From Selaginella moellendorffii (taxonomy: Eukaryota; Streptophyta; Lycopodiopsida; Selaginellales; Selaginellaceae), in NCBI RefSeq assembly GCF_000143415.4, contig NW_003314389.1, forward strand, positions 152,079-173,083: DNA of 21,005 bases, read 5' to 3'. How positions within the stretch are numbered: the first letter of the stretch is position 1; each line of letters opens with the position of its first letter. A model generated the notes under the pieces. That model was not told the origin of the DNA, made no database searches, and saw only the letters and a list, made by a program, of their open reading frames with translations. Shown in pieces: positions 1-10,126 of the stretch. The translations under genes were made by a program, and so were the position numbers.

Positions 1-3000
1 ATATTAATAATATTATGTATTTCAAAAGAGTAGGAACATCTTTATATTTTATTTCTTGCTTCAAATACCAAATCCATTATCTGGTTCTGAACTAATAACT
101 TTCTACAAGCCTAATATGAAATTCTTATATTTTTATATTCAAATTCACTACTTGAGATCTGCATTAATATTGAACTCACTAAGTAAGTTACACAAATTGC
201 TATCATGTTTATATTAAACCTCATGGAAATAGAGAATGGTTCTTGGTATCTAATAAGTATAAAATATCTCATATACATACAAATATGAAATCCATTTCAT
301 AGTAATATCTCAAAAAGTATCTACCTCTTATATTCTTTTTATTAATCTTCTTGCTCATAACATTATATAATTTTTCAGCATCTTTACATAGATTTTATCT
401 TTAGTTAAAATACTGACACATATATTATATAAATATTTTGTTATTGCTCTGCAATTGTATTATGTCAATCCCTGAGAGTTGTTACCTAAGCATGACTAAA
501 ATATCCAGTTTTTTCATAAGGGTAACTTAAGTTTAAATGAAATACAGAAGTTAATTGTTTCCAAATAGAGCACAATTATGTGTCATATTTGCAAGATCCT
601 CTGGAAAATATAGAGAATAAATTTTTTTAAAATATAAAATATTAATACACCTCAAAAACCTTTCCAACCAGAACATGCTTTAGTATTAGATCAAGAATGT
701 GTAATACATTTTGCAACACTAAGATTACTATGAAAATTAAATGATGAAGAGAAAATATACTTGTGAAAGAAAAACTTTAAATAAGGAGAAGGAAAACTTG
801 TAGAAATACAATTTTAAAATACTAAAACGTCTGGTTTATATGAACTTCTTAGTAAAAGTGATTAGGCTATAATGTAGTAGAATAGCTCTCAATTAAATAT
901 CCAGATTGATAGGAATAATGTTGAACATAATAAACCATACTTCATTAATATTATAATTAGGTGATATCATGCTAGTAAGCTCTATATGCAAGTTATCATT
1001 TCAAACACATTAAAATTTTTTAAAACATTAAACAATTTTAGTAAAGATTGTCTCTAGCAAAACATTAAAAATCATATATCACTAAAAATATTGAAACTTT
1101 AATTTTCACAATACCATAATAAATAATTATGCATTACTAATTATTATTTATCAAATAATATAAAGAAGGACATGATTACAAACATACTAACATCTAACAC
1201 ATTGATATGTTCATATTAATATTATTATCTTTTTATATAGTACATTATTGAATGTTTTATAGTAATTAATAATTATATAATTAAACATGAGGTTATTTTA
1301 TTTTATATTTAAATTGTTGTATCAAGCCTATCATTTGTGAACAAAATGTTATTAGTGCATGTTATCCTCTGTAATTCGTCATTTTCCTATTTTAAAAATA
1401 AGAACAACGGAATCTAAAATTTAAAGAATAGAAAATAAGCATAAATTAACGTCTAATATATTATAAAAGACATCAATAATATAGTTCCAAAGAAATGATA
1501 TAGCATTATATACATGTAATACAAATAAAAATATTTATTTTAAAATAAAAACTATAAAAATAACATATAGATTAAAAAAATTATATATCACTAAATAATT
1601 TTTTAAATAGGAAAAAATAAGCTAATCCCTAATATTTGTTCTAATATGTCTTTTAAATTTTCTTCTATGTTCTCAACACCAAATCCATTATCTGATGTTT
1701 AAGTAAAAAACTTTTGCTGGATAATTTTTAAATTGTTAATTATTAATATACAAATTCACTTTTTGGTCCTTGGTTACAATATTTTTACATTTTGTCATGT
1801 TGTGAAACTCATTTTTAACACTCTCATTTCATGTCCACTATCTAGATACCTTAAATTAAAAATTCTGATGTCTAGCAGTTTCTAATCAACACGCTATGTC
1901 TAAAACTCATGAACCAATAGCACTAAAATAATTATATTTCTATATTTAACTCAATTTTAAATTTGAAATATTTCAAACTTACTCCACATTAATAGTTACT
2001 AACTCTTGATGTTTAATAATAATTTTATGGAGAACATAGATTTACTCATAACATTTCTCTATATAACTATTTTTAATCATGGACAAATTCAAGAAATGAG
2101 TTTAAATATTTTGCAAACTGGATATCTATTAAAATGAAAAAACTATAAAAGCTAATTTAATTGAATGTATATATTCTATAAAAGTTTAGGTCTTTATGAA
2201 CTTCAGTTTCATTAAGATGACATAATGTTTCAGCTAAAACATAAATAAATAACATATTTTATTAAAATTCTATAAACTTTCAGATTTATATTATTAATAT
2301 TTAATTTTAATGCATTTATAAAATATTAATTTATTAAAATTATTTAGTAATTTACTGGTTAATATAAGTATTTTAAAAAATTTATAATAAAATTATAGGA
2401 ATTTCAATAAAGATAACCTAAAAAATTTAAACAAAAATAAGATAAAAGCTTCAAAAAATTAAATACAACAAGACATAGATTTAATTCTTTTATTAAAATT
2501 TTTGATGATATCATATTAAATGAATAAATATGAATAATTATGTTTTACTTATGATTTGTTTTATTTAAGATTTATAATTTTGAATATAAAGATATTTTAA
2601 GTAGATAAAAATTTTATCCTATTCAGAAAGACCACTGAAAAGTACTTTCTGATTATGGTAAAGTTGGTTATATATGTTGACATAATAAGTGAATGATTTT
2701 TAGCTTCTTTACTAAAGGAGTAATATACATGGTTTGATTTATTTTATCATTCATCTTGAAGTTAAAATATCAATAGATTAGTAAATGTTTGTACATATGA
2801 TGTAATTATAAAAAATTGAAGCTTATCGAAAGATATTTTTAAACATAATAAGAATTTATGTAATTCTACCCTAAAACATTTACAATTTATTTAGTGAAAT
2901 TATTATTTTTAATTGTTAATTCAGATACTATTCATCAGATTATATGAAATCTTCATACCATTACTGCACTTTTCTCAAACACTTTTTCCACTATCTACAT

Positions 3001-3540
3001 AAATATAAAATATTAAAACTATTTTAAAATACATTATATAAAAGCAATATATTTTAGCTGGGATTGATATTAGTTGTAAGATGAATGTTGTAGAAAATGC
3101 TAATTTGAAAATACACTTTGAACTCATAGCAACATTTTTATTTAATTTAGAGTTATCTTTAATATTTAAGTTTATTAGGAAATTTCTTAGCATTTTTAAT
3201 TTAATTTAATATAACTATTTCATTTTAGTATTATGTATTATATTTTAATTTATCCTATAATGCTAGAATTCTGCTATAATGCTACAATAATATTATAATT
3301 ATAATTTATATCAATTTATTTGTTTTCTCATGTTTTTATGAAATTTTCGTTTTCTCTAGATTAAAAATTTATGCTTTTTATCATATCTTTTAAATTTTGG
3401 TGAACTTCGATTTTAATTATGAACTATAATTGCTATAAATTGTTTATAAACTAATGTTGCACCAACTTTCCATATATTTTTATTATTGGGAATATTCAAG
3501 TGAAATGACTATAAAATGATGATTAACATACATTACTCCC
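1..3540. other. AT-rich gene-free block (left)
   Basis: By eye this stretch is roughly 80% A+T, with stop codons in all frames every few tens of bases. The only ORF of any length is 72 codons at 2975-3193 on the minus strand, low-complexity and unlike any family I know. Traces of internal repetition are visible: a segment with CAAATCCATTATCTG near 60-160 recurs in diverged form near 1675-1770. The right edge is sharp, with near-normal base composition from about 3540. The simplest reading is old, heavily mutated repeat or transposon DNA. I see no gene, RNA gene or clear terminal repeats here. Confidence 0.7.
3204..3401 (+). repeat. 198-bp direct repeat, copy 1
   Basis: This segment recurs at 4070-4267 in the same orientation with no indels. 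I count about 9 mismatches, all in the left 80 bases; the right roughly 115 bases are identical. It is AT-rich and has no TG...CA ends or clear coding content. The two copies bracket 668 bp that contain the C-terminal piece of the MRL1-like pseudogene. Confidence 0.9.
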
Positions 3541-4069
3541 TCTTTCTATTTTATTCTAAAACCTTAGCAATGTACTCATCAAGAAAGCTTAACATGATTA
3601 ATGGAATCACAAGTCCTCAATCATCAACCATTTTGGAGGTTCTGGTACCATCTAGGCTTTTCAGAGTATTTACTTAATAAATATTCAGTTTTAAATGGTG
3701 ATTATTCAGACAACAGTCATGCCCTGGCATGGAATTGAAGAGAACTCGACATTCTTCCAAGTGATCTAGCTTCTGGGCCTCAACAACAATTGGTTATGCT
3801 GAGGCATGTTCTAAAAGGCCTCCATACAGACCCATTACCAAACACATAGATTTTCCTGCTCATTGCTTAGGATCCTGCTGCTTCTCTTTGCTCTTGTTAG
3901 CTGTAAAAGCCTGAATTCAAATACTTTATGATTTGAAAAGTACACACAAAGTGGGAACGCTGGGTTGTATTCCACCACCTGTATATTTTCGTAAAGAAAT
4001 ATCCCTGTCTGGCCATGAAATATTTCATCAAGTTCAAAGCAGGAACATTGTAGTGACTCACGTGCTAGA

Positions 4070-4267
4070 ATTTAATATAACTATTTCTGAATAGTATTAT
4101 GAATTATATTTTAATTAATCCTATATTGCTAGAATGCTGCTATAATGTTACAATAATATTATAATTATAATTTATATCAATTTATTTGTTTTCTCATGTT
4201 TTTATGAAATTTTCGTTTTCTCTAGATTAAAAATTTATGCTTTTTATCATATCTTTTAAATTTTGGT
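4070..4267 (+). repeat. 198-bp direct repeat, copy 2
   Basis: Second copy of the repeat at 3204-3401. It sits inside the MRL1-like pseudogene, between the exon carrying the MMHKCGI...VHACSN repeat and the C-terminal fragment. It therefore interrupts the former gene with AT-rich sequence identical to that at the block edge. Confidence 0.9.
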
Positions 4268-4791
4268 TTCACATGTTCTTCCTTCATCTCATTGTAGATG
4301 GAAAATGATTGCTGCATGCATGAACAGCTGCTGTATAAGGCTCCGGGGATCCTTGGATTCCACACTTGTGCATCATGGTGTAAACTACGGAGTTTCCCTG
4401 AAAAATTTGGCTGTCACAACAAAGCCACAGAAATCATAAAAACCACTTACATCTCCTGCTTTTGAGCATCCGTCCATGAGAAAACACATTATGGCGTGAT
4501 TTGGATCTATAGGACTTTCAGACTTCAACTCTGTGAAGACCTCTAATGCTCTTTTCACTGCTCCTGACCGAAGCTTTGATTAGCTATCAATCGGATTTTA
4601 TTTTCTGTCTGACAATGGATTACATAAAGTTGCTGCTAATTGTTGAATCAAATGGCATAAACCTTTGAGAGCATGATCCTGTAAATTCCAAAAGCAATAG
4701 CGAGTTCGCCAGTTTGGGTGCAGCCATCGATGATTGCTCCATATGTAAGAAAGCTGGCTTCAACACAAACACTTTCCATTTCACGGAAAAC

Positions 4792-4842
4792 CTGCGCTAT
4801 AACTGAGTTACTCCAACGAAGGACAGGACCAAAATTTCTTGC
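4792..4842 (-). other. Possible in-frame GC-AG intron in the MRL1-like pseudogene
   Basis: Between the LIFQ and VFREME codons lie 51 extra bases with no counterpart in the PPR repeat. Read on the minus strand they start GCAAG and end GCGCAG, the pattern of a GC-AG intron, and their length matches the other introns here. They contain no stop in the PPR frame, so they extend the open frame if unspliced. Equally, an ancestral GTAAG donor may have mutated. Confidence 0.5.
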
Positions 4843-5350
4843 TTGAAAGATAAGATCCATCTTAAGAGCTATTGAACAACGTTGAGATTAGTGTAGTACA
4901 AATCATGCAATCTGGCTTACAACCAGCTTGTTTCAGCGCCTAAAAAGCTCCAAAACCCCTACACCTGGCATCCCATGTCATGTCAAAACAAGTACTTCAA
5001 AACCTTATAAAAATGCTTAATACCATTTACGTTGCAGCAGACTGAAAGAAGCATATTATATCAACAGTCACTTTGCATAATCAAGCTATGTACTCGACAT
5101 AAACCATGGAGACTATAGGTGGCCTGTCGCAAGTCATCTCTTCTCCTCCAGTAATCCTGCTAAGCAATAAGCAACAAGTAAGCAATGCAAAGCTTACACC
5201 ATATCATTCACTGTTAACTTTCACAAAGGCTGGCTTAAATTCCATGCTTGGCAGACTCTGAATCATGTAAATATGTGGTAGTTATTCTCTCTGTCTTAGT
5301 AGAGAATTTTCCTCCTCTTTAGTGCTACTGATATCAGATATAAAAATCAG

Positions 5351-5384
<34 letters not shown>
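5351..5384 (+). repeat. (GT)n(GA)n compound microsatellite
   Basis: A run of about six GT dinucleotides passes directly into about eleven GA dinucleotides. It is a simple sequence repeat with no coding role. Confidence 0.97.
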
Positions 5385-5386
<2 letters not shown>

Positions 5387-5663
5387 TTACAGTGGATCGC
5401 CACTTCACTCTTTTGTTTTTTTGTTTTTTTCTCATCTAGAACATTTTACTCTTCCCTCACTGCACCAAAAAGGCTTGCAATTTTCAAAAGTAGCGTGTGA
5501 AGGTACAGTTGAATACCCATTCTTTGTGTGGGTGGCAGCAGTGTGATAATGTGCGTAGGCATCCCCCCCAGAGAGGAGTGCCTCCACCCATTAGGTCCTG
5601 GTGGTTCCACAGCGCCCTGCAGGGAAGACCTCCCTCATTACGCACACACACAAAAAATTTTTT

Positions 5664-5765
5664 AACCTTGTAAACAATCAAAATGTCTAACTTTGTAAAA
5701 TTAGAAAATAAGATTTATTTATCTTGAGTATGTTATCTCCCAGCAGAGCTGGGGTCTTTGCTATA
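5664..5765 (+). repeat. Fragment of the dispersed AT-rich repeat end
   Basis: The run from AACCTTGTAAACAATC through TTATTTATCTTGAGTATG and CTCCCAGC matches, with scattered differences, the right ends of the two longer repeat copies at about 9990-10070 and 13290-13372. It ends in CCCAGC-aga-GCTGGG, a small perfect hairpin. A related CTCCCAG...AGCTGGGG motif occurs near 11570-11587. Confidence 0.75.
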
Positions 5766-6171
5766 ATAGTACTACACAATAGGAATAAAGCAGGTAGGTA
5801 GAGAACAAAAACAAGTGCCCACACCTGGACATATTCCATAGCAAGGAAAAAAGCTATTTTGATTCACTAAGATCAAGGTACAGTTCAGTATAGTACTTTT
5901 TTCTTTTATAAGTACAGAATTTTTTAAATTCTTACAGATTCGAAAATTCATGGCCTCTGTTGTAGCAAGAAACTGTGTTGTTGGGATCCAAGGCAGTCCT
6001 CCTACAAACACCAGATAAAGTAATAATATCACAAATTATAAATACTAACCTGTAGCCAGCAACGAAGTAATGGACAACAATGAAGATTTCAAATTGGCAA
6101 GCTTATCGGACTCATATCTCGTTACCCATTATACATTTAGCATTGACCATTGAGCATCATAGACCAAAAGA

Positions 6172-6230
6172 AGAAAAACAAGAAGAAAAAGAAGGGCAAG
6201 AACATCGTGAAGAAGAAGAAAAAGAAAAAG
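6172..6230 (+). repeat. Polypurine (AAG/AAAAG) tract
   Basis: About 60 bases consist almost wholly of A and G in AAG/AAAAG units. Read in one frame it gives a lysine-rich peptide, which is a composition effect and not evidence of a gene. Confidence 0.9.
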
Positions 6231-6567
6231 CTTAACAAACACAACAATAGAAAACGCAGCCTACAGACATATGTCCTTTCAGAACCTTTCTTTAGTTGGT
6301 TGAATTTTCCTATTTCTTGTACAGAGGTTGAACTTCGTCAAATAATGAGCGCTAGCTTCCCTGTATTTGGACCATGTCAAAGGATTTCTTAAGGATGGAA
6401 ACACTTATCAGAGGCAGCAGACACGGTTTATGACGACTTAGCTTGGATTATAAGAGCCTTGTATCAGTGGCCCATTTCATCACAGAACGATGCTCATCTT
6501 CGGATCATCGATCACTGCCAAGAAAATTCGAGGAGGAAGAAGACATGCCAAGCTGCAATACCTGAGG

Positions 6568-7155
6568 ATGGGAAGTTGGAGAGGGAACATTTTGGTTTTG
6601 CTTCTGCTGTCTCTGAGCTTGGGCGTTTTGGCTCATGATGAGAGTGGAGTACACAAGAATGGCTACCACAGTTACTCGAGATCCTGTACTTAAGCCGAGA
6701 GGATCATCAGGGACACCCTTAGCAAGCACACCGATTGGGAGAGGACGATACCAGCAGGAGTTCTTCACTTGCACTTCCACGACTGTTTCGTTGACAGGAG
6801 AGCTTTGCAAGATTTAAATTCTGGTCTGCTAACTTTGCTGTTCTTCAGGGCTGTGATGGATCGGTTCTTCTTGACTCAACTCCCACCGATGGAAGTAAAG
6901 TGTAAAAATTGTCCCTTCCAAGCTTCATGTCCACCAAGAGCTATCCCTGCGCTCACACTCTAGCCATAGCTGCCAGAGATTCAACCGTCATGGTAAGTTT
7001 AGCATCTTTTTAGAAACACTGGATCAAATTCTAAGATGGAGAGGAAAGAATTACCAAGTCCCAACTGGACGTTACAACAGAAGAGTTCCCATCCAGGAAC
7101 GCGGCAACACCTTACAATCTCCGTTTGAGAATGTGTCAGTTCTCATTAAACAAAC
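6568..7155 (+). pseudogene. Class III peroxidase pseudogene
   Basis: A decayed secretory plant peroxidase (heme enzyme using H2O2 on phenolics, normally in the cell wall). The ATG at 6568 gives a hydrophobic signal peptide (LVLLLLSLSLGVLA). In the same frame follow AERIIRDTLSKHTDWERTIP and the distal-His motif LHFHDCFV. After a 3' splice site at 6848 come GCDGSVLLDSTPTDG and, after a gap, LAIAARDSTVM. After a second intron (6993-about 7035) comes YQVPTGRYNRRVPIQERGN..SPFENVSVLIK. Lesions: stop TAA at 6691 (Gln position), stop TAA at 6903 (Glu position), loss of roughly 15-20 codons before the conserved SCAD-like site (now CAHT), and no clear donor after HDCFV. The proximal-His region and the C-terminal half are absent. 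I am confident of the family and that it is broken. Confidence 0.88.
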
Positions 7156-7789
7156 ACTGGTTATTTTGATCGGCTCCAAAACTGTAAAACAGCTGTAAAT
7201 CACAAAATCTTAGGATTGTACTCCACACAGACCACTGCAAGAATACAGCACTCATATATTCTCTGCCTTTCAATTCTTTAACGATAGAAACAACAGAACG
7301 ACATTGCATTAGTTTTAAAAAGAAAGAAGAAAATTGATTACAAATTCACCGTACCTGGCTTCAAATTTCATTACACAAGATCTGGAAAGAACTGCAGGAT
7401 CTTGCTCGATAAATTTAGTTTCCTTCATAAACCTAAAATTTCCAAAGCTACGAATCTAGAATTCAAGAGGCACCACCATTTTTGCCACCATGTAACAATC
7501 TTCACCGTTCTTTTGGAGCATCACAGATTTAGTCCGTCCGATTGGGAGCATCCACCATAAGTAAAAATGGATATTCTAAAAATGGAATATGTGACGCCGA
7601 TGCCAAAATAGCAACTTTAAATAAAGAGTTTGATGATGATGATGATGATGCTCTTGATTAAACGATCCAGATTTGTGACGCTCCAAAGCAATGGTGAGGA
7701 TTGTGACATGGTGGCAAAGAGCTTGGTTTTAGGTTTAAGAAACGGTTATTATGGCTGTTCACAAGCCACCAGCGACTTGTGAACCTCTA
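7156..7789. other. Spacer between peroxidase and SDR pseudogenes
   Basis: No gene is supportable. It contains a purine-rich patch near 7315-7335 and a (TGA)n run at 7631-7650. It may hold degraded remains of either neighbour: the missing peroxidase 3' part or the missing SDR 5' exons. I cannot recognise either. Confidence 0.5.
7631..7650 (+). repeat. (TGA)n microsatellite
   Basis: About six to seven perfect TGA units in non-coding sequence. Confidence 0.95.
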
Positions 7790-8655
7790 GATATTACGCT
7801 ACAAACCATCTGTGGGTATGCGCCATGGAATTTTTCGGGAGTCTTGACTCTTTTCTTTCATTTGTTGTGATTTCTAGGCCATTTTCTTTTCACAAACTTG
7901 CTCCTGGACAAAATGATGGAGACCGCTAAGGAAAGTGGAATCCAGTGAAGAATTGTCAACCTCTCCTCCATCACACTTACAGCGGTGGAATCCAGTTCTC
8001 ACACCTTAATGACAAAGCCTGGTACCAAACGACTTTCTTTTCTCGTGAGCTTACATTCTTCCTTTTTTCTTCCAAAAGGTACTCCGACACTAGAGCATAC
8101 AGTCAATCCAAGCTCGTGAACATCCTCCATGCCAAAGAACTGGCAATGAGATTCAAGGTATTTGTCTAATGCTTTAAAATCTCTCCCACCTTTCTCTTTC
8201 GTCAATGCTTTCTCTTTCGCTGATTATGCCGAAGGAGTTGACATCACAGCCAATGCTGTTCACCGGGGTTTATAATGTCGCCTTTGATGCGGCACACATT
8301 CTACATAATGAGTTTGTCTGTTATCCTCGTCATTGTTTTCGGTTACTTATGGAACTTTGATCTTCATGCAGGGTTTCTCAAGTTCTTCTCCAGCTTCCTT
8401 TGGAAAAATGTGCCACAGGTAAGAAGAATTCTCCCAATTATCTGGAAGTTTTTCGTGACTAACACGTGATCGATCTCTCAGGGTGCTGCTACGACGTGCT
8501 ACACGGCTTTACATCCAAGCCTCAAGGACGTCACTGGGCAATACTTCGTGGATTCCAACAAATCCAACTGTAGCACTTATGGCAGAGATCCCGAGCTCGC
8601 ACACAAGCTATGGATCTTCTCCCAGGAGCTTATAGACAAGCATTCTCTGTCCTAA
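7790..8655 (+). pseudogene. SDR (Tic32/retinol dehydrogenase-like) pseudogene, copy 1
   Basis: Broken NAD(P)-dependent short-chain dehydrogenase/reductase. Segments in order: YYATNHL (7790-7813), intron 7816-7877, FTNLLLDKMMETAKESGIQ then RIVNLSS, YSGGIQFSHLNDKAW, intron 8022-8078, the catalytic YxxxK as YSQSK within YSDTRAYSQSKLVNILHAKEL, intron 8158-8227, EGVDITANAVH, FLKFFSSFLWKNVPQ, intron 8419-8481, GAATTCYTALHPSLKDVTGQYF, and stop TAA at 8653. The N-terminal Rossmann part (TGxxxGxG) is missing. Lesions: TGA for the Gly between GIQ and RIV; a 1-base loss between NLSS and the TYSGG segment; the third intron acceptor is AT where copy 2 has AG (8226-8227); and one C is missing from the His-Pro-Gly codons near 8264. 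Copy 2 lies at 14039-14583. Confidence 0.88.
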
Positions 8656-8745
8656 AGGTAAAAGGTTGATGGTGCTAGAGAGCGAGCTAGCAAACGAGGA
8701 GAACTCGGCAATCATTTGTGGATAGACTGTATTTACTGTTCTCAA

Positions 8746-8763
8746 AAGCTCGAGCTCGAGCTT
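8746..8763. repeat. 18-bp perfect palindrome
   Basis: AAGCTCGAGCTCGAGCTT is its own reverse complement. It lies about 90 bp after the SDR stop codon and just beyond the ALDH stop codon on the other strand, so it sits between the two convergent pseudogene 3' ends. It could be a remnant of a bidirectional 3'-end hairpin or chance; function is unknown. Confidence 0.85.
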
Positions 8764-8765
8764 GA

Positions 8766-9404
8766 TCAAAAGTAAGACGCGTTGCCTACATTGCGCATTA
8801 CTATAACTTTGGTTTCGAGCATGTCGTCCATCGCGTACTTGACACCCTCTCGTTGGATTGCAGAGTCTTTGATCCCACCGTATGGCTGGCTATCAACGCG
8901 CATGCTTGGCGAATCATTGAGGCAAACTCCTCCAGCTTGTGAAGATCGAATAATCATCAAACAAACAATCAATACTTTCTATATCTCAAACACAAAGCTA
9001 CCTCTATGTGCTCAAACGCATAGAAGGCCTTGTTTAGATCATGCGTAAAGACGCTGGCTTGGAGACCGTAATGTGTGTTGTTAGCTTCCTTCACAGCTTC
9101 CTTGAAATCACTGTGTCACCACCGTTTTAGTTTAGAGAGAGAAAAAAGAGTAAATAAGAACTTTAGGAGCTAAGAAACTTTGAGAGCTTACTTGTATGAG
9201 TAGAAAGGATCACGGGACCAAGAATCTCTTCCTTCCTTGCATCTGTGTCAAAGGGAGTGTCTTCCAGGATCGTTGGCTCCATGAAAGCTCCCCTTTGCTT
9301 ACTACCAACTAGAAGTTTGGCACCTGCCTTCACTGCCTCGTTCACGCTCTTCTCCACTATAGCTGCCGACGACTTGGATATCATGGGCCTGATGGACGTG
9401 TCCT
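8766..9404 (-). pseudogene. Aldehyde dehydrogenase 3' fragment (pseudogene)
   Basis: C-terminal third of an NAD(P)+-dependent aldehyde dehydrogenase, resembling lactaldehyde-type or plant ALDH21-type enzymes. On the minus strand: PMISKSSAAIVEKSVNEAVKAG and GAFMEPTILEDTPFDTDARKEEILGPVIL (9404-9192; the conserved E-IFGPV site reads EILGPV). After an intron (9111-9191): DFKEAVKEANNTHYGLQASVFTHDLNKAFYAFEHIE (9110-9002). After a second intron: GGVCLNDSPSMRVDSQPYGGIKDSAIQREGVKYAMDDMLETKV, with the stop at 8766-8768. Lesions: a 1-base frame slip just after GPVIL; the second acceptor reads CAAGCT and cannot splice in frame; and all sequence upstream, including the catalytic Cys and Glu regions, is lost at about 9404, where AT-rich DNA begins. 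Family is sure, subfamily tentative. Confidence 0.85.
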
Positions 9405-9463
9405 TTTATATAATTTTAGAATAGTAAGTAGTGTTGAATCATTTAATAGTAATGTATTTTTAA

Positions 9464-10072
9464 ATTGGAATGCATAGTTTTATCATATAGCATTAGAACT
9501 GGTTTGTCCTAATACAAACATTATATCTCCAATATAATTATTATATTTGGATGTACCTCTTTTCAAACACCTATAATGAAGTGTGATTATCTAGATACAT
9601 TTACTTATGTATATTTTTAAATATAAAAAAGATACATAACAGAAATTCTATTATTCTTTTGTAAACTATGAAACTTAGAGGCACCATTACAATTCAGATA
9701 AAAAGTTTATGCAATAAAAATTATAATTTCTCCAAACTAACCTTATATTTTTTGGTAGTATATAATTCTTTGGCTTCGTGAAAACTCAATTGCTTTTAAA
9801 GCCTGACAGCAATCTTCTAGATGTGTTTAGGGTTGTGTAGCTTTAAATAAAGGTAATAAAAATTTCAAATTCAAATTTAATTATGATTAAAAAATGAGCT
9901 TATCTTCCCTAACACTTGCATTATTATCTCACTGCGTTATTGTCCATTTCTCTGGAGATGAATAGTAGTAAAGTTAAGCTAAATTTAACCTTGTATACAA
10001 TCAGAATTTCTAATATTGTAAAATTTGAAAAGAAGATCTATTTATCTTGGGTATGCTATATCTCCCAACAGA
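9464..10072 (+). repeat. Dispersed AT-rich repeat, copy A
   Basis: Alignable by eye to 12743-13372 in the same orientation. Shared runs include AATACAAACATTATATCTC, AATTATTATATTTGGATG, TTTAGGGTTGTG, ACACTTGCATTATTATCT and TTATCTTGGGTATGCTATA. Overall identity looks like roughly 75-85%, with several indels. No coding content is visible. The right end, at CTCCCA, also matches the fragment at 5664-5750. Confidence 0.85.
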
Positions 10073-10082
10073 TATTTTAATA

Positions 10083-10126
10083 TACTCTTTGTTTTATAGA
10101 ATGAAATCTTTATAAAACAAAGAGTA
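10083..10126. repeat. Perfect inverted repeat (16-bp arms, 12-bp loop)
   Basis: TACTCTTTGTTTTATA at 10083-10098 is the exact reverse complement of TATAAAACAAAGAGTA at 10111-10126. It lies immediately after the right end of repeat copy A. It may be a small MITE or element terminus. Nothing shows that it is transcribed. Confidence 0.9.

Larger units (their letters stand above)
3600..4940 (-). pseudogene. MRL1: MRL1-like P-class PPR pseudogene
   Basis: Minus-strand fragments resemble, in the right order, the MRL1 PPR protein, which in Arabidopsis and Chlamydomonas stabilises chloroplast rbcL mRNA. The assignment is from memory. Fragments: AGCKPDCMICTTLIST (about 4938-4870), VFREMES..TYGAIIDGC..GELAIAFGIYRIMLSK (4791-4665), GAVKRALEVFTELK..PIDPNH..GCSKAGD (about 4570-4451), VVYTMMHKCGIQGSPEPYTAAVHACSN (4397-about 4310), GGGIQPSVPTL (about 3970) and PIVVEAQKLD (about 3800-3770). 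An intron at 4398-4450 (GTAAGT..TTTCAG) is recognisable. Lesions include frameshifts near 4865 and 4580, replacement of the KPDRVVFNALI-like segment, an in-frame stop just before PIVVEAQ, and a 198-bp AT-rich insertion. The 5' half of the family length is missing. The left boundary is approximate. Confidence 0.66.
4943..6480. other. Intergenic stretch with simple repeats
   Basis: I see no supportable gene. Several ORFs of 65-86 codons occur, but their products are low-complexity or follow simple repeats. The region holds a (GT)n(GA)n microsatellite, a GC-richer patch at 5550-5650, a fragment of the dispersed AT-rich repeat (5664-5750) and a polypurine tract (6172-6230). A weak minus-strand stretch near 5260-5205 reads like SLPSMEFKPAFVKVNS, which I cannot assign. 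Confidence 0.6.

Noticed and set aside
2975-3193. 72-codon minus-strand ORF in the AT-rich block
   Set aside because: Low-complexity Ile/Phe/Tyr/Asn-rich product typical of AT-rich random sequence; no motif or homology recognised.
5550-5645. GTGCGTA...TACGCAC inverted repeat around a GC-rich patch, possibly a MITE
   Set aside because: Only 7 bp pair, the flanks do not extend the match, and no target-site duplication is clear.
5322-5681. Overlapping ORFs of 65-74 codons on both strands
   Set aside because: They run through the (GT)(GA) microsatellite and a CA-rich patch and resemble no protein family.
6150-6392. 80-codon ORF with a lysine-rich, nuclear-signal-like start
   Set aside because: The lysines come from the polypurine tract; no family match and no gene signals.
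6505-6810. 101-codon minus-strand ORF
   Set aside because: Antisense shadow of the peroxidase pseudogene, whose peroxidase motifs are on the plus strand.
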